Shown: positions 12,501 to 23,333, counted from the stretch's first letter. The stretch: 64,000 nucleotides of DNA from Macrocystis pyrifera (GCA_031763025.1 JASSKH010000006.1:12211979-12275978); one strand, 5' to 3'. A program made the numbers and translations. Notes: generated by a model not told the origin, from the letters alone.

Positions 12501-15500
12501 ATATTTGGAAGTGATTTCTACCGGATATGTTCCCTCGTCATAGTACTAGTAGTGTCCTGTCCTGTCCTGTATTGCACTGAATCGCACCACGGAGTAGGAA
12601 CAGCCACGGTAAGACACACAGACAAGAGGGCCTCAGAGCGTGCTCGCCCTCCCTCCCTCTCTCTCTCTCTCTCCCTCTCTCCCTCCCTCCCCCCCAGCTC
12701 CCTTTCTCCCCAGCTCCCTCCCTCCCTCTCTTCCTCCCCCCCCGACTCTCTCCCTCTCTCCCTCCCTCCGTGCTTGTTTGGTGGCACGGCTGTATCGGGG
12801 TGAGAAAGCACGCTGTCGCCTGTTCTACTCGACACGATACACGGCTGTACTGCCCGGTGCCGCCCCTCCACTGTATCAGCTCCCCTTGGTGGGAGTTAAG
12901 CTACACGAGCCAACAAGCACACAAAAAAAAAAAAACACCACACAGATAGTCGGACACCCCCCCCCCTTGCACAATGTGGGCGTAAACATGTTCGTGTGGA
13001 GACTTTGAACAATGCATATATAATAGCAAACCCCACAAGGTGTCGACAATCTCTCATTTCGATAGGCCTGACGGTGTGATACATTGTTCACCGTCTCTCC
13101 AACGACATTTTAACGCCCACATTGTGCGAGGGAGAGGGGGTCCCGGAGGGAGTCCCGGCCTCCTGATGAGGGGTCCCTACGACCGAGGTTCTACGACCGA
13201 GATTCTACGACCACTTCTGGCATTGAAACACAGTAGTGGTCCCTCCATTGTGCCAGTTGAATACTAACAGTGCCGGCTGCCTGCTATAGTGCCTGTGGAG
13301 TGGATCGGTTGGCACATCCTGTATGGGATTAACCAGTGCGGCAGTGTGCGGAGTAATTAGTGCCGGTTGGTTGCCGCTATGATAGTGCCGGTATTGTTGC
13401 CTGGCGCATACATACAGGGACCGGCATTAAATAGGGACCATCAGTACTGTAGCTATAAGGTTCTCCAACTTCTCCAACTCACCCAACGCACACAGGCCGA
13501 CGCCAGTTGCACAGATCTCCAGCTGGTGGCGCGAGTTCCTAGCTACAAAAACCTATCTTGATCCTGAAATCCTTACCATGTGAGCATTCCTTAGGGTCTT
13601 ATGCACTCTCCGCGTCCCGGTACTGTAAACCTTCACCGCGCCCGAGTCGTCCGCAGCTGCCAAGTACTCCCCCTTGGGATGCACCGCCAACTCGTTCACC
13701 TCTTCCTGAAGTTCACAACAAAACCACCCATGAGTATTATATCATATATATGTGCTCACGAATAGACGCACGCTGTGTTCACTTTTTTTTCTAGTCTGAG
13801 ATGTACTATTTTGTTCATGTTGCTATTACTACCACCCATGGTCAATTAGGAGGACCTGCGGCAGGTTTGGGTGGGATGAGGTCGGCATGGGATCAGGGTT
13901 TTAAAGCAGGAAGTACATGAGTTGTATTATCCCCTGGCTTTTTTTTCCTCTCCCAAGATATTATTCCTACGTACTCCAGAGCTGTTAGAGCCTGCCTGTG
14001 ACCCCACGGACTCAGTTTTGGCGATGGGAAAAGTGATAAGCACGACAAGAACAACAACGACAGCCGGCTTGTCATGAGGGGAAGAAGCAGGCAAGCAATC
14101 TACAAGGTGAAACATCAGGCCAGCTCTCGCTAGGATCTTTGCGCTGGTGCATGTTTTCACACACAACGGACAGATCATCGACAGTTTATGATCTATCATG
14201 ATCTACTAGATGTTTCAGGGCACAGATAGATCTATTCCTGACATGTATGATCTGTATGATCCAACTCATCCTGTTGCCGGGTGGGACCCGGTGTAGTCCG
14301 CATGGGTCTTAAGACATGTTTCGTGGGTTGGATCTGTACTGAACAGATCCTGCACAACATCTCATAACGGCAGGTTGGGGTCTATATGATCTATCTGTAG
14401 ACAGATCATGGTCTATCTGTAGATGATCTATCTGATCTATCTTCAGATGATACATCTGATATATCTGAGGTGTGGAATAATTGTAGCTGTCGTTAACTAC
14501 AGTGTGTGCTCTGGTGTGAGGCCTATTAATAGTGCACGATAAGAAATAAAACGGTGATTTTTGGGATGGGATGGCGCCGGTCTCCGGCTCCAGCCAGTCC
14601 CAAAATAAGGCATGCCCTATTCAAAATTAGTAGGGCTGGGCACTGGTTGTCTTAGTCAGCAGCGATTATACTGCCGTCGAAATCAATCAGTATACTGGGT
14701 TGCAGCATTATACTGTCTCTCCTCTCTCCTCTCTCCCGAAACGCTTTTAGTGGGTCTCCGTACTATACTGTGGCGTTCTTCTTGGGCGTACGCAAGATAA
14801 AAACTACTGGCGAATATACTGGCCAGGTCAATCAGTATATTGCTACTGCCGGTAGATTACTACTGCCATCACTACAGAAAGACCATCTAGAACCTAGCCT
14901 GCCGTTACAAGGATCTGTACACCTACATAGATCCAACACAGGGAAGCATGTCCTAGATCATGCAGATGGCACGGCTCCCAACCCGGAAACCTTAGCTGCA
15001 GATCGTACAGATGAACGGATTGATCTGCCCTGAAAAGGTCTAGCAGATCATCAAGTAGGAATGATCTATCTGATCTGCCGGAGGTCTACAAAGTTCAGTT
15101 CCTCTGTACGACACGCGGGCGGCATGCTGCTGCTGCTGATGATGATGATGATACGGCACATGCTGCTGCGCATTTCACGTACGTAGCATAGACGCTCGGT
15201 AGCCCTCCCCCCTGTCGTAGCACACCCTTGTCGTAGCTATTTCGGCCCCCACAAGAGACGTCTCACAAGAGCTACAACCCCTTTACCCCTTTCCTTAGGA
15301 CAAACTGCAGTCCCATTCTGGGGACAATCCACTCTAATTACAAGTAGTTTGTCCCGACAACGGGCCTGCAGTCCTAAAATGGTTGGAACACTATTATCCA
15401 CTGTTGGACGTACTTTGTTTAGCTTCCCATTTATTATCTTCGCCCTTCTTTTCTCTCTCCCTCCTACAGTACTTACTGTCTGTAGTCGTAACTCAGATCC

Positions 15501-16090
15501 GCGGTCACAAAGTATCATAGGCTCTTTTCCCTCCCTCCTCCCCACTACGGTTCTTGTCTTGGAAGGCGTTTTTATCGCGAGAACACTTGAGCCCTTTTCT
15601 TCCCTCGTCGACCTCGCGTGTATTAATAATTGCACTGTACATGTATTTTTACCTTGGTTCTTAGTCTTACTCTGTTGACGACTAGTGGTGTTTTTCTTCT
15701 TTTTCTTTTTTTTCCAGCTCGTTCTTTTCAAGTGTCTGCCACGTCCCCTACGTGGGGGTACGATGGTTTGTTGCTATACTGAAGTATATACATATACCAG
15801 GTATATTTTAGTTTCTTTTTTTTGTTTCTTTTCTCTTTCGAATTGTCTTTGTTTTTGTTTTGTTTTTTCTCTTTGTTTCGTTTTTGTTTCTCTAGGTCAT
15901 GGAATGTGTATGTCGTGCCTGTCGTACGCAGTATGATGACATGGCATTGCATTACATACGTGGCAACGTAGTATCTCTGTGGCGTAGCTTTGTGACCACA
16001 GAACTTGTATCTCTCTAGGTTTGAAGAATCAGCATGGACACTGGTTGTGCTGGATGTCGACGCGTAGAAAGAACGGTTTAATGTGAAGAA

Positions 16091-16134
<44 letters not shown>

Positions 16135-19100
16135 TGAACCTATACACGTGAACCTGGCCCTAAGTCCACTTGTTTTGTCCCAAACAACGGGACTGCAGTG
16201 CTTAAGGCCTAAACGGGTCAACATCATTTCGGTCCCTACACCCGGGAGGGGTCCCAAAAAATTGACCCCTCTAGACCGATGCTTATGGAACATTATTTCG
16301 ACACAAAAAGGTATATATGTCGAAGATAGGCGCTCGCTATGAGCACAAAAATGTTCACAAACATCGAACACCTCTAGAACTACAACCCCGTTTCGGGCGC
16401 AAACTACTTGGAAGTATTGAACTATTGAAGGTGGGCATTGTTGTCAGGAAAAATGCCAAAAAAAATGGGGAAACATCCCTGCTACGTACTGCCGCTATGT
16501 GCACCCTCGGAGCGCCTCACCGCGCCATCGTCAAAAACCGCGGTAGGGCTGGTCACCAGAAGTCCGCAGTTTCCGGCGCGAAGGTCGAATTCCAGAACCT
16601 GTTGAGGTATTGGGTGCGGTGTCCATGCAAAACGTAAACCGATTATCAAGCCATTCTGGGATTTCATAGGCGGGAACATAGAACGGGGCTGTTCACGGGT
16701 CAGGTTGGGTCGGGTCGGGTCACCCAATCCGACGCCGACCCGACGTGTGAGGTTTTAAAGACCTCCTGACCCGACCCGACCCGACCCGACCCCACCCGAC
16801 CCGTGAATTGTTGAAGACCTCCTGACTACCCGACCCAGCGGACCCCACCCGACCCGACTCGACCCGTGAAATGTTGAAGACTTCCTGACCCGACCCGCGG
16901 GTCTGGTCATGGCCCGTGAATAGTCCTAAAAAAAAATTGTTCGAAAATGTGTGACGAGTTTCAGCGCCGGCAGCACGAAGCCGCCTGATGGGGTATATGC
17001 GGGACACTGTCTCAACTGCAGCCGTAGCACTGTACTCGTATAGGGGGACAGGGGACATTCTCCGAACCGCGATCTAAGGAGCTGTACGTACGTACGTGCG
17101 GCACACGCGCAGGCAGCAGACAGCAGCAGCAGCATGGCGGGACTCACGTGCGTGCGCTGCGTACGTACTGCTGCACGCCTCTTTTTCCCGACACGCCTTC
17201 TGGTCAAGTCGTTCTTGTCCTTCCTTTTGGTCCATATACGGCATAGGCACGTTTGTCACATGATAAGAAAACTACTTGGAATTAGTGAGGGGAAGGCTCG
17301 TGCTATGATACGGGTAGGAGGGTAGAGGTACAGTGGTACATATGACCATTTTAAGGCCATCCGGTTTAAGGCCACAGCAGTAGACAAACACCAAGTATGG
17401 CGGCTTGTGTCACGAGAACAAAACTACTTGCGATTCAAGTACGGGTTTGATATTTTCAGCAGTAGTCAAAATATAAGACGGGTGCGTATTTTAAGAGATA
17501 AGACGACGTTTTGGGGGCTTGTCGAACGGGGTCGCCTTAAAAAGTGGGTACACAACACCGCCGTGGCACTTTTTAGGTCAAAACTTTTCTGCCTTACGGG
17601 GATCCTCAACCGAGAACCTGGCCGAAATCGCCTTGTCTTAATATTACATACCTGGCAAATTTTTATATACATGTCTAAAATACTAATTTATCAAAAGCAA
17701 CAGGTGTGAGATCGAGGATTATTTTGAAACTCTTCTTTGCGAGCTGTGTGTGAAATTTACAGCACTCCATATACACCTAGGTCGTGGGATAAACACTAGG
17801 CGGCTAGCCAAGAGGAAAGCACACACCAGACAGATCATCATCTACCAAGCAGATCATCCAGATCCTACGTACGTTCGACGGTATGAGATATTGTGAAGGA
17901 ACTCTGTGTGTCATGCAGATCCCGCCCGGAAGGCATACATGTGCGCAAACGTCGTGCGTCATGCATGCCCCACCCGCCAAACACGATCTACGAGTATAGA
18001 TAGCACGGGGGGGGGGAAATCCGGGATATATCTGCCCCGAATTATCATAGTATTATAAGTAGATCATAAAACGGGGATCTAATCTGATCTGTCCGACGTG
18101 TGGATAGAAAGCGTACAGGCACATCTCTCTGACCGGAAATAAAAGAAACGTTTGGAATCTGATATACACATAACATGGATATTATATTCCCGGTCATTTC
18201 AAAAACCAAAAAAAAAAAAAAGTCAGCTGTGATATCGAAGGATTCCGATAATCTTTGCGAGCTGCGCAGATATGACACTCCAATCGCGCGTATTACGAGT
18301 TTTATATGGCCTCAGAAATCATACAACACTAATTTCTGAGTGGGGGGAAACCCGACAACTGTGTAACTCAACATACGTGTATGTGTACCTTGCCGCCGGC
18401 TGAGCAATACAGACGGCTCGCGCTCCCGGCCCCGAACACGACGCTTGTCACGGCCTCTCCGCCGAAACACCGGCACAGGCAATGCGCCACGCGCGACGAC
18501 GACGGCGACGGCGACGATCCCGCCGCTGCCGCCCCGCTTCCGTCTCGCAGGTCCCACAGCCGAACCGTGCTGTCCTCTGCGCCTGTCGCAACCACCGCCG
18601 CTCCAGCCTATGAAGAGAATATTAGTGGAGATCGGGAACGGTTTCGAGAATAATCTGTTGTTTGTTGCTCTAGAGAGAAGAAGGCGTTCTGTGGTTCATG
18701 TTCTTCCGCTACAAATTTGACGGCAGCATAAGGACAGCAAATACGGTACGGTAGTGTGAGCCCGCCGACAGTAAACGCCTTATCTGAGCGAAGGTTTTCA
18801 CGCATGGAGACAAATTGTCGATTTCCACATGATGGTCACATGTACATCTTCCAGGGGGAAACAAATTCCTGGTCTGTATGATCTACAGCAGTATGAATCG
18901 CTCATGTTGCCGGGTGGGATCCATACTCTGCACCGGCATGATCTAGTCGGACATGTTTCCTTGATTTGATCTGTAATGTACAGATCCTGCACGACATCTC
19001 ATAAGGGCAGGTTAGGATCTAGGTGATCTATCTGTAAATGATATATCTGTAGATCATCTATCTGATCTGTCCGACGTGTGGCAGGATTGAAACCGTACTG

Positions 19101-20686
19101 TGATACCAACCTTGAGCAACCATGAGCGCTTGAATACATATACATGTATAATGGGTACCTGGTATATCATAAGCTCTTTGCTGTAATGTACGATTAAGAG
19201 CAGCGCTCGCCGATTATCACGATTTCATTATCCAAATTCCTTTTGCGCATCATGTAGCGTCCCAAATACGTGAGCCTGGCGTTCTTATTATTTACATGGG
19301 CGACAGCGCGAGCGAGCGGCGGCGCGATTGGCCAAGCGACGGCGTGGCCGACGAAGGGTGGTCCAAGGCCGCCAACAGGATACCGAGCGATCGGACGATA
19401 GGCGGTCGCGACGCGATTGGCCAAGCGACCGCGTGGCCGACGATGGGCGATCCAAGGCCGCCAGCAGGACACCAAGCGATCGGACGGTCGACGGCCGCGA
19501 CAGAGCGAACGGCTCGATCGACCGAGAGGCGCGTGGCGGGTATTCGAGCGAGTGACAACATTATTTTTGGTTAATGTGAAGGTGCTACCTACTGAGGTAT
19601 AGGGGTGAAAGATCAATCGATTAACCACCGCCGTTGAGAGGGGGGGAGAGTGTTATAAAGGTGTACGATCTCACTTCGAACGTTTCTTTTATAGAAAAGC
19701 TTGCGCGCGCGTCCCTAAAAACACATCTCCCTGGTTCCCCAGGTATCGAAACGAAGCGGGTAGGTCAGCGTACGCCGTATACGGTACCGACGCCCCAAAC
19801 ATCCCGCCGGGGGAAGTGTTACAAGGATTACCCTGGGCTGGGTAATCGATACCCTTGTAACCCAGTAGGTAATACCTTCACATTAGTTATGCACCATAGC
19901 CACTAAGTCGGCGCTGAGAAGGCCAATGCTACTGACCATCGATACATCTGGTGATAGCCTGCGGAGTACCTATGATATTTCAAGCAGCTTTGCTCCTTTA
20001 TTCGTAGGCCTATGTGTAAGTGTCAATACTCGTACTGCTGGCTGCGTATATAAAGCAGGAAGGCGGGGGGGCAGAGCACGGAGACTGGTCGAGCACAGAC
20101 GATAACCACAACTATTAACATTAATAACGACAGGGGGCATGGTCGGTCGCTTGAGTGAAGCACAGCAGGTACAGTTGTACACAGGTGTTGCTGCTGCTGC
20201 AGTCGCCAACCACAATGGTATGCTGGCCGTGCCATATGTAGTGCACGCCATGAGACGCGTCCTGGATGTTTTGTTCTGTGTAGAGCTCAAACTTGACCAT
20301 GCTCGAAATGAAAAAATCGACCTGTTGACGCTGGTATTAAATGATACCTGGTACCTGGTACGACCTATAGCCTCCACCTCCACGGGATCATACGTGCACT
20401 CATGAGCACGCGCGTGCGAAGTACGTGGCACACGCAGCTTGCAAAGATGAACCTTGATGGGTGTCTCGACCTTGCAGCAGCAGAGGCTGAGGTGTCTTAC
20501 GATACGAGCAGAGACGTGCATAAGCACAGCAGCAGTCAGATGTTTTACACCGATACCTGGTACCAGAGCATGTCAGTATCATACCTTTCGTTCCGGAGCT
20601 GCGACGCAGAGGACCTGGCCTTTGTGTCCTCGTAAGCGATCGCAGACGACAAAGTCGCCGCCATCTACGGCAGCGGGCGTTGCCAT
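6484..20686 (-). CDS. WDR53: WDR53-like WD40-repeat protein (whole gene, 9 exons)
   Basis: The nine exons are 20686-20585, 18607-18377, 16598-16521, 13705-13577, 12056-11974, 10219-10126, 8930-8778, 7063-6733 and 6584-6484. They join in phase to about 433 residues, close to the ~360 of animal WDR53 plus a basic insert. Landmarks in order are LRGHKGQVLCVA (residues 19-30), a first blade ending RLWDLRDG, EAVTSVVF, LAVHPKGEYLAAADDSGAVK (the family's most typical stretch), ICHAVRFRP, a blade ending LAFWDF, a blade starting VYSVDFSADGRFLAAG, KLLTSSGNDRRLLVWD, a Lys/Gly/Ala-rich linker (about 320-400) and a short tail with KPNWMTS and ADTS. WD40 proteins of this kind form a seven-blade propeller. 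In animals WDR53 is reported as a candidate substrate receptor for DDB1-CUL4 ubiquitin ligases, and the WDLR in exon 2 fits the WDXR motif of such adaptors. Function here is inferred from family only. The last intron is the least certain part. Confidence 0.85.
6733..7063 (-). CDS. WDR53: WDR53-like exon 8
   Basis: The acceptor TTGTAAAAG gives phase 0, matching exon 7. The first residues (VHYPSFDSKLLTSSGNDRRL, then LVWDH) form the last WD blade. The rest is a low-complexity linker rich in Lys, Gly, Ala and Glu (for example GKKKSRKKAAGK), probably disordered. The proposed donor after 6733 (GCTG before GTGCCG) gives phase 1. The same frame stays open to 6572 but then misses the KPNW tail. Confidence 0.7.
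7801..8124. repeat. Family C element in WDR53-like intron 7
   Basis: It begins CACACCTCGGACTT, contains ACAGATAGATCGTGATC and the conserved block CCGTTGTGAGAGGTTG, and ends ATATGTCCGAGGTGTGGA. The two ends are inverted copies of each other. Confidence 0.65.
8641..8735. repeat. Family D palindromic element (diverged)
   Basis: The arms CGCAGTCCCCTTTTGGAGG and ACGAAACGGGACTGACAG flank a centre with ACCACTCAAAATAG. It matches the family layout with several mismatches and lies in intron 7 of the WDR53-like gene. Confidence 0.5.
8778..8930 (-). CDS. WDR53: WDR53-like exon 7
   Basis: The acceptor is ACCTCCCGCAG and phase is 0 at both ends (51 codons). It encodes LFNPPFVYSVDFSADGRFLA, then AGLGDSGVVVLDA and GRYDGHSAPICQ, which is one WD blade plus the start of the next (GHSAPICQ). 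No GT occurs at the 3' edge. The boundary is CAG followed by GCGAGT, a GC-type donor. Phase and blade continuity with exon 8 support this cut. Confidence 0.85.
9087..9662 (-). repeat. Family E element, inverted
   Basis: It is bounded by G tracts at 9087-9095 and 9634-9661, with an A tract near 9511-9535. The blocks match 5876-6470 in opposite orientation, including ACGGAGCATGTCGGGTTTTC and the TATAATATATATATAT run beside the terminal G tract. It lies in intron 6 of the WDR53-like gene. Confidence 0.7.
10126..10219 (-). CDS. WDR53: WDR53-like exon 6
   Basis: The acceptor TTGATCCTGCAG precedes a single base that completes the Trp of the WD motif begun in exon 5. The exon then encodes DFSSGRVRRKLNLVEDM and a Ser/Ala-rich run ending SSVQQ. 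The donor is CAG before GTGGGC, phase 0. The split Trp codon shared with exon 5 is strong evidence for both exons. Confidence 0.85.
10239..10745 (-). repeat. Family E element, inverted, second copy
   Basis: It follows exon 6 by only 20 bp in plus coordinates. A GGGGGGAGG tract begins it, and TATATAATATATGGGGGGAGGGAGGGG closes the far end. Internal blocks match 9087-9662 in the same orientation, so intron 5 begins with this element right at its acceptor side. Confidence 0.6.
11302..11342. repeat. CCGA tetranucleotide repeat
   Basis: About ten CCGA/CCGG units form a short microsatellite in intron 5 of the WDR53-like gene. Confidence 0.8.
11974..12056 (-). CDS. WDR53: WDR53-like exon 5
   Basis: The acceptor is TTTCTCGGCCAG and phase 0 joins exon 4. 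It encodes SICHAVRFRPRTSWDIVSGA then LDSTLAF, a typical middle blade of the family. It ends with TG of a Trp codon before the donor GTGCGT. Two other frames are open here (ORFs of 122 and 178 codons) but show no WD pattern. Confidence 0.85.
12367..12474. repeat. Family A element beside a B-type fragment
   Basis: The A element runs from TATTACCGGGAACCATAG to CTATGGTCCCCCGTAATA. Directly to its left (12308-12366) lies CATAGTAATCAGAACCCACG, which is the inner arm typical of family B. The two related elements therefore abut in intron 4 of the WDR53-like gene. Confidence 0.65.
12640..12775. repeat. CT-rich low-complexity tract
   Basis: Runs of CTCT, CCCT and C homopolymer on the plus strand. ORFs across it (Ser/Pro/Leu or Glu/Arg/Gly repeats) are composition artefacts. 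Confidence 0.75.
13577..13705 (-). CDS. WDR53: WDR53-like exon 4
   Basis: The acceptor is GTGAACTTCAG and both ends are phase 0 (43 codons). It encodes EEVNELAVHPKGEYLAAADD then SGAVKVYSTGTRRVHKTLRN and AHM before the donor GTAAGG. The HPKGEYLAAADDSG stretch is the single most diagnostic WDR53-like motif in the gene. Confidence 0.9.
14160..14475. repeat. Family C element in WDR53-like intron 3
   Basis: It starts near CACACAACGGACAGATCATC and ends GATATATCTGAGGTGTGG. Internal blocks are TTGCCGGGTGGGACCCG, GATCCTGCACAACATCTC and multiple GATCTATCTGTAGAT words. Confidence 0.65.
14880..15090. repeat. Family C element, partial
   Basis: It carries ACCTAGCCTGCCGTT, AGATCCAACACAGGGAAGCATG and GATCTATCTGATCTGCCGGAGG. 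It is in opposite orientation to the copy at 14160 and lies 400 bp from it. Confidence 0.5.
15286..15385. repeat. Family D palindromic element
   Basis: The arms ACTGCAGTCCCATTCTGGGG and CCTGCAGTCCTAAAATGG surround ACTCTAATTACAAGTAGTTTG. Confidence 0.6.
16087..16133. repeat. CAA trinucleotide repeat
   Basis: About 15 uninterrupted ACA units lie in intron 3 of the WDR53-like gene. The Leu or Cys homopolymer ORFs on the other strand are artefacts of it. Confidence 0.85.
16521..16598 (-). CDS. WDR53: WDR53-like exon 3
   Basis: The acceptor ATACCTCAACAG is followed in phase 0 by VLEFDLRAGNCGLLVTSPTA and VFDDGA, then the donor GTGAGG. It completes the second blade (HIH-VLEFDLR) between exons 2 and 4. 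At 26 codons it is easily missed, but phase and sequence both fit. Confidence 0.85.
16699..16915. repeat. GGGTCG/CCCGAC minisatellite
   Basis: Pentamer-like ACCCG units are arranged in larger blocks of ~65 bp that end GTGAATTGTTGAAGACCTCC. A second, shorter patch with the same words is at 23160-23300, 6 kb away. Confidence 0.65.
17822..18104. repeat. Family C element in WDR53-like intron 2
   Basis: It opens CACACCAGACAGATCATC and closes GATCTGTCCGACGTGTGGA, with TIR-like complementarity of the ends and GATC words throughout. Confidence 0.6.
18377..18607 (-). CDS. WDR53: WDR53-like exon 2
   Basis: The acceptor is ATTCTCTTCATAG and phase is 0 at both ends (77 codons). It encodes AGAAVVATGAEDSTVRLWDL and RDG, a Ser/Ala-rich loop, then GGEAVTSVVFGAGSASRLYC and SAGGKVHIH. 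The donor is GTATGT. The WDLR tetrapeptide matches the WDXR motif known from DDB1-binding WD40 adaptors. That link is inference from the motif. Confidence 0.85.
18810..19083. repeat. Family C element in WDR53-like intron 1
   Basis: It contains TTGCCGGGTGGGATCC, GATCCTGCACGACATCTC and ends ATCTGATCTGTCCGACGTGTGG. Confidence 0.6.
19295..19510. repeat. GC-rich tandem repeat (~88 bp unit)
   Basis: About two and a half copies of a unit contain GCGATTGGCCAAGCGAC, CGTGGCCGACGA and ATCCAAGGCCGCCA. Several frames are open on both strands because the unit lacks stops. No domain is seen. Confidence 0.7.
20585..20686 (-). CDS. WDR53: WDR53-like exon 1 with start codon
   Basis: ATG at 20686-20684 is preceded by an in-frame TAG ten codons upstream, which makes it the first usable Met. 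The exon encodes MATPAAVDGGDFVVCDRL and RGHKGQVLCVAAPERK, then the donor GTATGA, phase 0. GH...QVLCVA is the expected first half of blade one. A different frame of the same stretch lies within a 197-codon ORF that has no recognisable domain. Confidence 0.85.
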
Positions 20687-21607
20687 ACTCCACCTCGTTG
20701 GGCAGCACTACAGTCAGTGACCACACCACCTTCACACCCTCCGTGAATCGTCCAGACGAAAGCACACACAACATGTGCCAGCCGAACGAACAAACATTAT
20801 GACAGTCCCGTGTCCCGAGGTCACGAACCAGGAACGCAACCGCAACTCTGTGAAACCCTAATCTCCGGAAAACTAACGCGGCGGCGCGGCGGTTATTAGC
20901 CCACCAGACGGTTATGATCATATGATGATACCCGGGTATGATACCCGGGTACCTCGTACTGCTGTAGTATGTGCCATGCGCCCGACGACGCAAGTACCGA
21001 GAGTACGGGTAGTATACCCGTGGAGAGTACGGGTAGTATCAAGCCTGTTGGAAGCGAGTACCCAGCAATGGTATACATATTCACATATATTATACGAGGG
21101 TCAAGGCACGAACTACTATTTATTATACTATTAATATTATTAATATATACATACTTGTTCACTGAATTTTATAAAAAAAAAAAACGATCGTATATGTCAG
21201 CTGTGAGTTCGACTGAATAAAATATCCATATTAATAGGTGATGCTCAACTTTGCAAGCTGCGTAATACGTTATACCGTACCAGGTATACTGCTGTTGTTG
21301 TAACAAGCGTAATAAATTGTACTGCTGTAATCGTTGTGTGCAAATTATAATGATGAGGTGAAAAGAGTCAGCCCGATGAGTTGAAAACAACGAAACGGAC
21401 AAACGAAAGTTTTTTGGGAACCTTGGAAATCGAGTTTTACCATACTGTCCCCTATTAATAGAGGAGGGTGTTGTGCGCTGCTCGGTTCCTACTGATTGTT
21501 GTAGTGCAGCACCAATGAATGGTACTGGCGTTCTGTTCCCCAAGTGTTGCTATTTTTTTTTTTTCGGCATTCAACAATTAATTAATCGGCATTGTGTGGC
21601 GCAATTT

Positions 21608-21652
21608 CAGCAGCAGCAGCAGCAGCAGCAGCCAACAGCAGCAGCAGTTCAC
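21608..21652. repeat. CAG trinucleotide repeat
   Basis: Two interrupted blocks of CAG units. There is no evidence that they lie in coding sequence. Confidence 0.8.
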
Positions 21653-21784
21653 ACGACATGCTGTTCGAGTGAGACCGCCGCCGTGTGCTGCAGCATGCTG
21701 TGGAAATGCTATCAATAGACCACTTGCTACGCCGTCTGCTGCCGTTGTGTCCATGGTGTAACTTGTTCGTCCAATGAATGGTCT

Positions 21785-22029
21785 AAACGTCAGACAGATC
21801 ATCGTTTATGTTTTTAGATCTTTCATTGCAGATACATTTCCGCTCTGTATGATCTAGCCCATATTGCCGAGTGGGAGCCGTATGATCTGCATGATGATCT
21901 AGGAGTGTCCTGGGTTGGATCTGTACTATACAGACCCTGCGCAGCATCTCAATCTTGGGTTGGAATCTAAATGATCTATCTAGATGATCTACCGAAGATA
22001 AATAGCTCAGGATCTATCCGACGTGTGGA
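21785..22029. repeat. Family C element
   Basis: It starts near CAGACAGATCATCG and ends GATCTATCCGACGTGTGG, with ATATTGCCGAGTGGGAGCCG and GACCCTGCGCAGCATC inside. Confidence 0.6.
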
Positions 22030-23324
22030 CTCAAAGAGCACCTCTCTCTCCTTGTGTTGCGTCTTCTCCGAACGGCGTCGATCCCTTGTTTAATCGTTAT
22101 GCTGCTCGTACCAGGTAGTTTATTTTTATATTCTTCGATCTGCCGAACATACCGGTACTACTGCTGTACATACACTTGCTGCATCGCTCACCATGCAGCG
22201 CCGGGTGGGACATTTTTCTCCAAGCCGCGTGAAAACGGGGCGAGAACATCGTATCTATTTTGACAAAGGCAAGGACAGAGGAGCCAGGACGACACATTTT
22301 TATACTTTTACAAAGTTAAGGGCAGCGCTTCAGCACCATGATAACGCAGGAAGACGAAGCAGAGGCCCGGCCTACGGTCATGCTAGGGTCATGCTAGGGG
22401 GGGGGGGGGGGGGGGGGGGACAAACAAGAGATGTTGGGCGTACGACCTCTAGGTATTCGAGCCACAGCAGCAGAACTCAAGCTTGGAACGAAAAGTGAAA
22501 CAAAAAGATAGCTTCACACTCCTCTTATCCAGCTCCATCCAAGGAAGGTCACCAAGTTCGTAGTGGAACTATCTCTCAAGTTCCCAAAAGTTAATCGAGG
22601 AAAACCACCGAGGGCAGAGACGGCATTCTACCAGATACGTACCCCCTTCCGCTTACGGTACTTCCCCTTCTTGACAACCTCACGCAAACGACCATGTACG
22701 ACAACGCGAGTCACTATTAACACGACAAACCGAACGACAATAATAAAACAAATCTGCTTACTACGTACGTACCTCTCTGTCCCGAAAAAAAATATCGTTC
22801 GGATTAAGTATGAATATACAAACTGCCCTTGTATTTCGGTACAAGGTGGTTTGCTATGTGGGTCGTCTCTCCTCGCCGATTTGGTTTATACTCATCGATT
22901 TTACTGTCCAGCCCAACTCGTGCGCAGTGCGTATTTCGTAGGAGGTTTTACCCGCAGCGACCTTCTAGGCTGTGGCAGTAGCCGTGGTCGCAGGTGTCTT
23001 CCCTTCTCACCCCCCGGTACTTGCCTTCAAGTTCATCGCACCAAGGGTTCCCAGCATTCCCACTGCTCGTCGATACTCGTCGAAATTTACCAACGCACGT
23101 CCTCGCACATTCGGCGACAGAGCAAAACTCGGAACAAAAACGGGACTGTTCACGGATTGGGTCGAACAAACTCGCGGACCTGGCCAGATGGGGTCATCTA
23201 ATCCGACCCGACCTGACTCGATCCGACCCATGAGCTCTCGAATAACTCATAACCCGACCCGTGCGTTTTTAAAGACCTCCTGACCCGATCCGGGGGTCGG
23301 ATAATGACCCGCTAACAGCCCCCC

Positions 23325-23333
23325 AAAAAAAAA
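23325..23333 (-). terminator. Pol III-type T tract after the tRNA-like sequence
   Basis: Nine consecutive T on the minus strand begin three bases after the acceptor-like 3' end at 23337. RNA polymerase III terminates at runs of four or more T. Confidence 0.4.

Larger units (their letters stand above)
20687..23324. other. Intergenic DNA upstream of the WDR53-like gene
   Basis: This region should contain its promoter, but no clear core element was identified. Seen here are repeated CCCGGGTA words (20925-20950), a CAG repeat, a family C copy and a G tract (22398-22420). The 212-codon ORF at 22563-23201 has basic low-complexity composition and no splice support. Confidence 0.45.

Noticed and set aside
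20139-20405. 88-codon plus-strand ORF with reasonable composition
   Set aside because: It lies antisense in intron 1 of the WDR53-like gene, without splice context or any recognised motif. Not enough to call.
20400-20993. 197-codon ORF on the minus strand
   Set aside because: It overlaps exon 1 of the WDR53-like gene in a different frame and has no recognisable domain.
22563-23201. 212-codon plus-strand ORF
   Set aside because: Basic low-complexity translation, no domain, no acceptor/donor pair, and it runs into a GGGTCG-type repeat.
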